Source: Dehalococcoidia bacterium (GTDB lineage Bacteria > Chloroflexota > Dehalococcoidia > GIF9 > AB-539-J10). From it: DNA of 7,246 nt. Within the stretch, counting starts at the first letter, position 1. Every line of letters begins with the position of its first letter. The DNA is taken from positions 1-7,246 of the forward strand of contig JAUXIH010000050.1 in NCBI GenBank assembly GCA_030621105.1, in the 5' to 3' direction. The notes under the pieces were generated by a model. It made no database searches and was not told the origin of the DNA. It saw only the letters and a list, made by a program, of their open reading frames with translations. The position numbers and the translations under genes were made by a program. Positions 6,272 to 7,246 of this stretch are shown here, piece after piece.

Positions 6272-7246
6272 ATGGAATCAGCAATACAGGCACTGGAGCG
6301 GAAGGGCAAGGAGGCCAAGGCAGCGGCGAGAAAACTGGCTTTCTTGTCTACTGAGATTAAGAACCGGGCATTGCTCAATGTAGCCCAAGGTTTGCTTGAT
6401 CGCCAGGATGAAATTTTAGCGGCTAACAAGATTGATTACGACCAGGCAAAAGCTTCAGGGATGAGCGAAGCCATGCTGGACAGGCTGTTGCTGTCTGAGG
6501 AGCGCTTGGAAAGCATGGCTCAGGACACCCGATCGGTAGCGGCATTGCCTGACCCTGTGGGGGAGACGTTTGACATGCGCACCCTGCCCAATGGCCTGCA
6601 GATAGGCAGAAAGCGTGTTCCCCTGGGAGTTATCGGCGCCATATATGAAAGTCGGCCCAATGTCACCATAGATATATCCAACCTGTGCCTTAAGGCAGGG
6701 AACGCCGTTATACTCCGAGGTGGCCGCGAGGCGCTCAATTCCAACAGCGCCCTTGCCCAGGTGGCGCAGCAAGCTTGTGCTGCTGCCGGGGTGCCTCAGG
6801 GTGCCATTCAATTTGTTGAATTTACCGAGCATGCCCTGGTGAATCACATGCTCCAGATGAGGGAAAGCATTGATTTGATGATTCCTCGCGGCGGCGCTGG
6901 TTTAATTCGGCTGGTATCCGAGAATGCCGCGATGCCCACGCTGACCGGCGGTATTGGTGTGTGTCATACCTATGTGGACAAAGCAGCTGATATCGATAAG
7001 GCCGTAAGGAGTGTTTATAATGCCAAGGTGCAGCGTCCCACCGTGTGCACTGCCCTGGATTGCCTGCTGGTACATCGTGACATAGCTCAGGAATACCTGC
7101 CTGCCATTGCCATGGAATGGAATAAGGCGGGGGTGGAGATTCATCCTGATGAGTGTGCCATGGCTATTCTCCAGGATGTTCCCTCCCTGGCGCTGGTGCC
7201 AGCAACTGATGAAGATTGGGGAAAAGAGTACCTGTCTCTCCGAGCG
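6272..7246 (+). CDS. proA: Glutamate-5-semialdehyde dehydrogenase (gamma-glutamyl phosphate reductase), 3'-truncated by window edge
   Basis: Reduces gamma-glutamyl phosphate with NADPH to glutamate-5-semialdehyde, which cyclises to pyrroline-5-carboxylate; second step of proline synthesis. The frame is open for 325 codons to the last base. The family is usually about 415-430 residues, so roughly 100 C-terminal residues lie outside. Conserved stretches include SEAMLDRL (65-72), RVPLGVIGAIYESRPNVT (115-132), CLKAGNAVILRGG (139-151), IPRGGAGLI (204-212), TGGIGVCH (225-232) and NAKVQRPTVC (250-259). Cys259 (7046-7048) is the expected catalytic nucleophile of this aldehyde-dehydrogenase-like enzyme. 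The residue after it is Thr, where Asn is usual. The start is set by a good ribosome binding site 16 bp after proB, so it is translated from the proBA mRNA. No proC is present in the window. Confidence 0.96.
   Translation, partial: MESAIQALERKGKEAKAAARKLAFLSTEIKNRALLNVAQGLLDRQDEILAANKIDYDQAKASGMSEAMLDRLLLSEERLESMAQDTRSVAALPDPVGETFDMRTLPNGLQIGRKRVPLGVIGAIYESRPNVTIDISNLCLKAGNAVILRGGREALNSNSALAQVAQQACAAAGVPQGAIQFVEFTEHALVNHMLQMRESIDLMIPRGGAGLIRLVSENAAMPTLTGGIGVCHTYVDKAADIDKAVRSVYNAKVQRPTVCTALDCLLVHRDIAQEYLPAIAMEWNKAGVEIHPDECAMAILQDVPSLALVPATDEDWGKEYLSLRA

Overview
The window looks like an ordinary stretch of bacterial chromosome carrying five protein-coding genes. Two are cut by the window edges: acs at the left and proA at the right. 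I saw no mobile element, CRISPR array, tRNA or rRNA. Base composition is mid-GC by eye and does not shift visibly between genes. The protein sequences resemble Chloroflexota, possibly Dehalococcoidia. This comes from a remembered resemblance in Mfd, ProB and ProA motifs, not from a search, so the lineage is tentative.

Left block, plus strand (1-1708): the C-terminal half of an AMP-forming acetyl-CoA synthetase is followed after 97 bp by a SatP/YaaH-type (GPR1/FUN34) acetate transporter. Together they form a small acetate uptake and activation module. The gap between them holds an imperfect direct repeat and an inverted repeat ahead of a short T-run. A 142-bp convergent gap (1709-1850) follows, with no clear terminator.

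Centre, minus strand (5081-1851): a complete transcription-repair coupling factor Mfd of 1076 residues. It has the UvrB-like N-terminal module, the RNA-polymerase-interaction domain, the SF2 translocase motor and the C-terminal domain.

Right block, plus strand (5143-7246): glutamate 5-kinase (proB, complete, with PUA domain) and glutamate-5-semialdehyde dehydrogenase (proA, 325 codons, open at the right edge). These are the first two enzymes of proline synthesis from glutamate, 16 bp apart.

The most interesting part is the 61-bp divergent gap between mfd and proB. It contains two outward-facing extended -10 promoters. Their predicted starts fall on or next to the start codons, so both mRNAs may be leaderless. 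The downstream genes satP and proA have good Shine-Dalgarno sequences. I did not find a previously undescribed biological system. The findings are regulatory details and unusual motif residues in otherwise standard genes.
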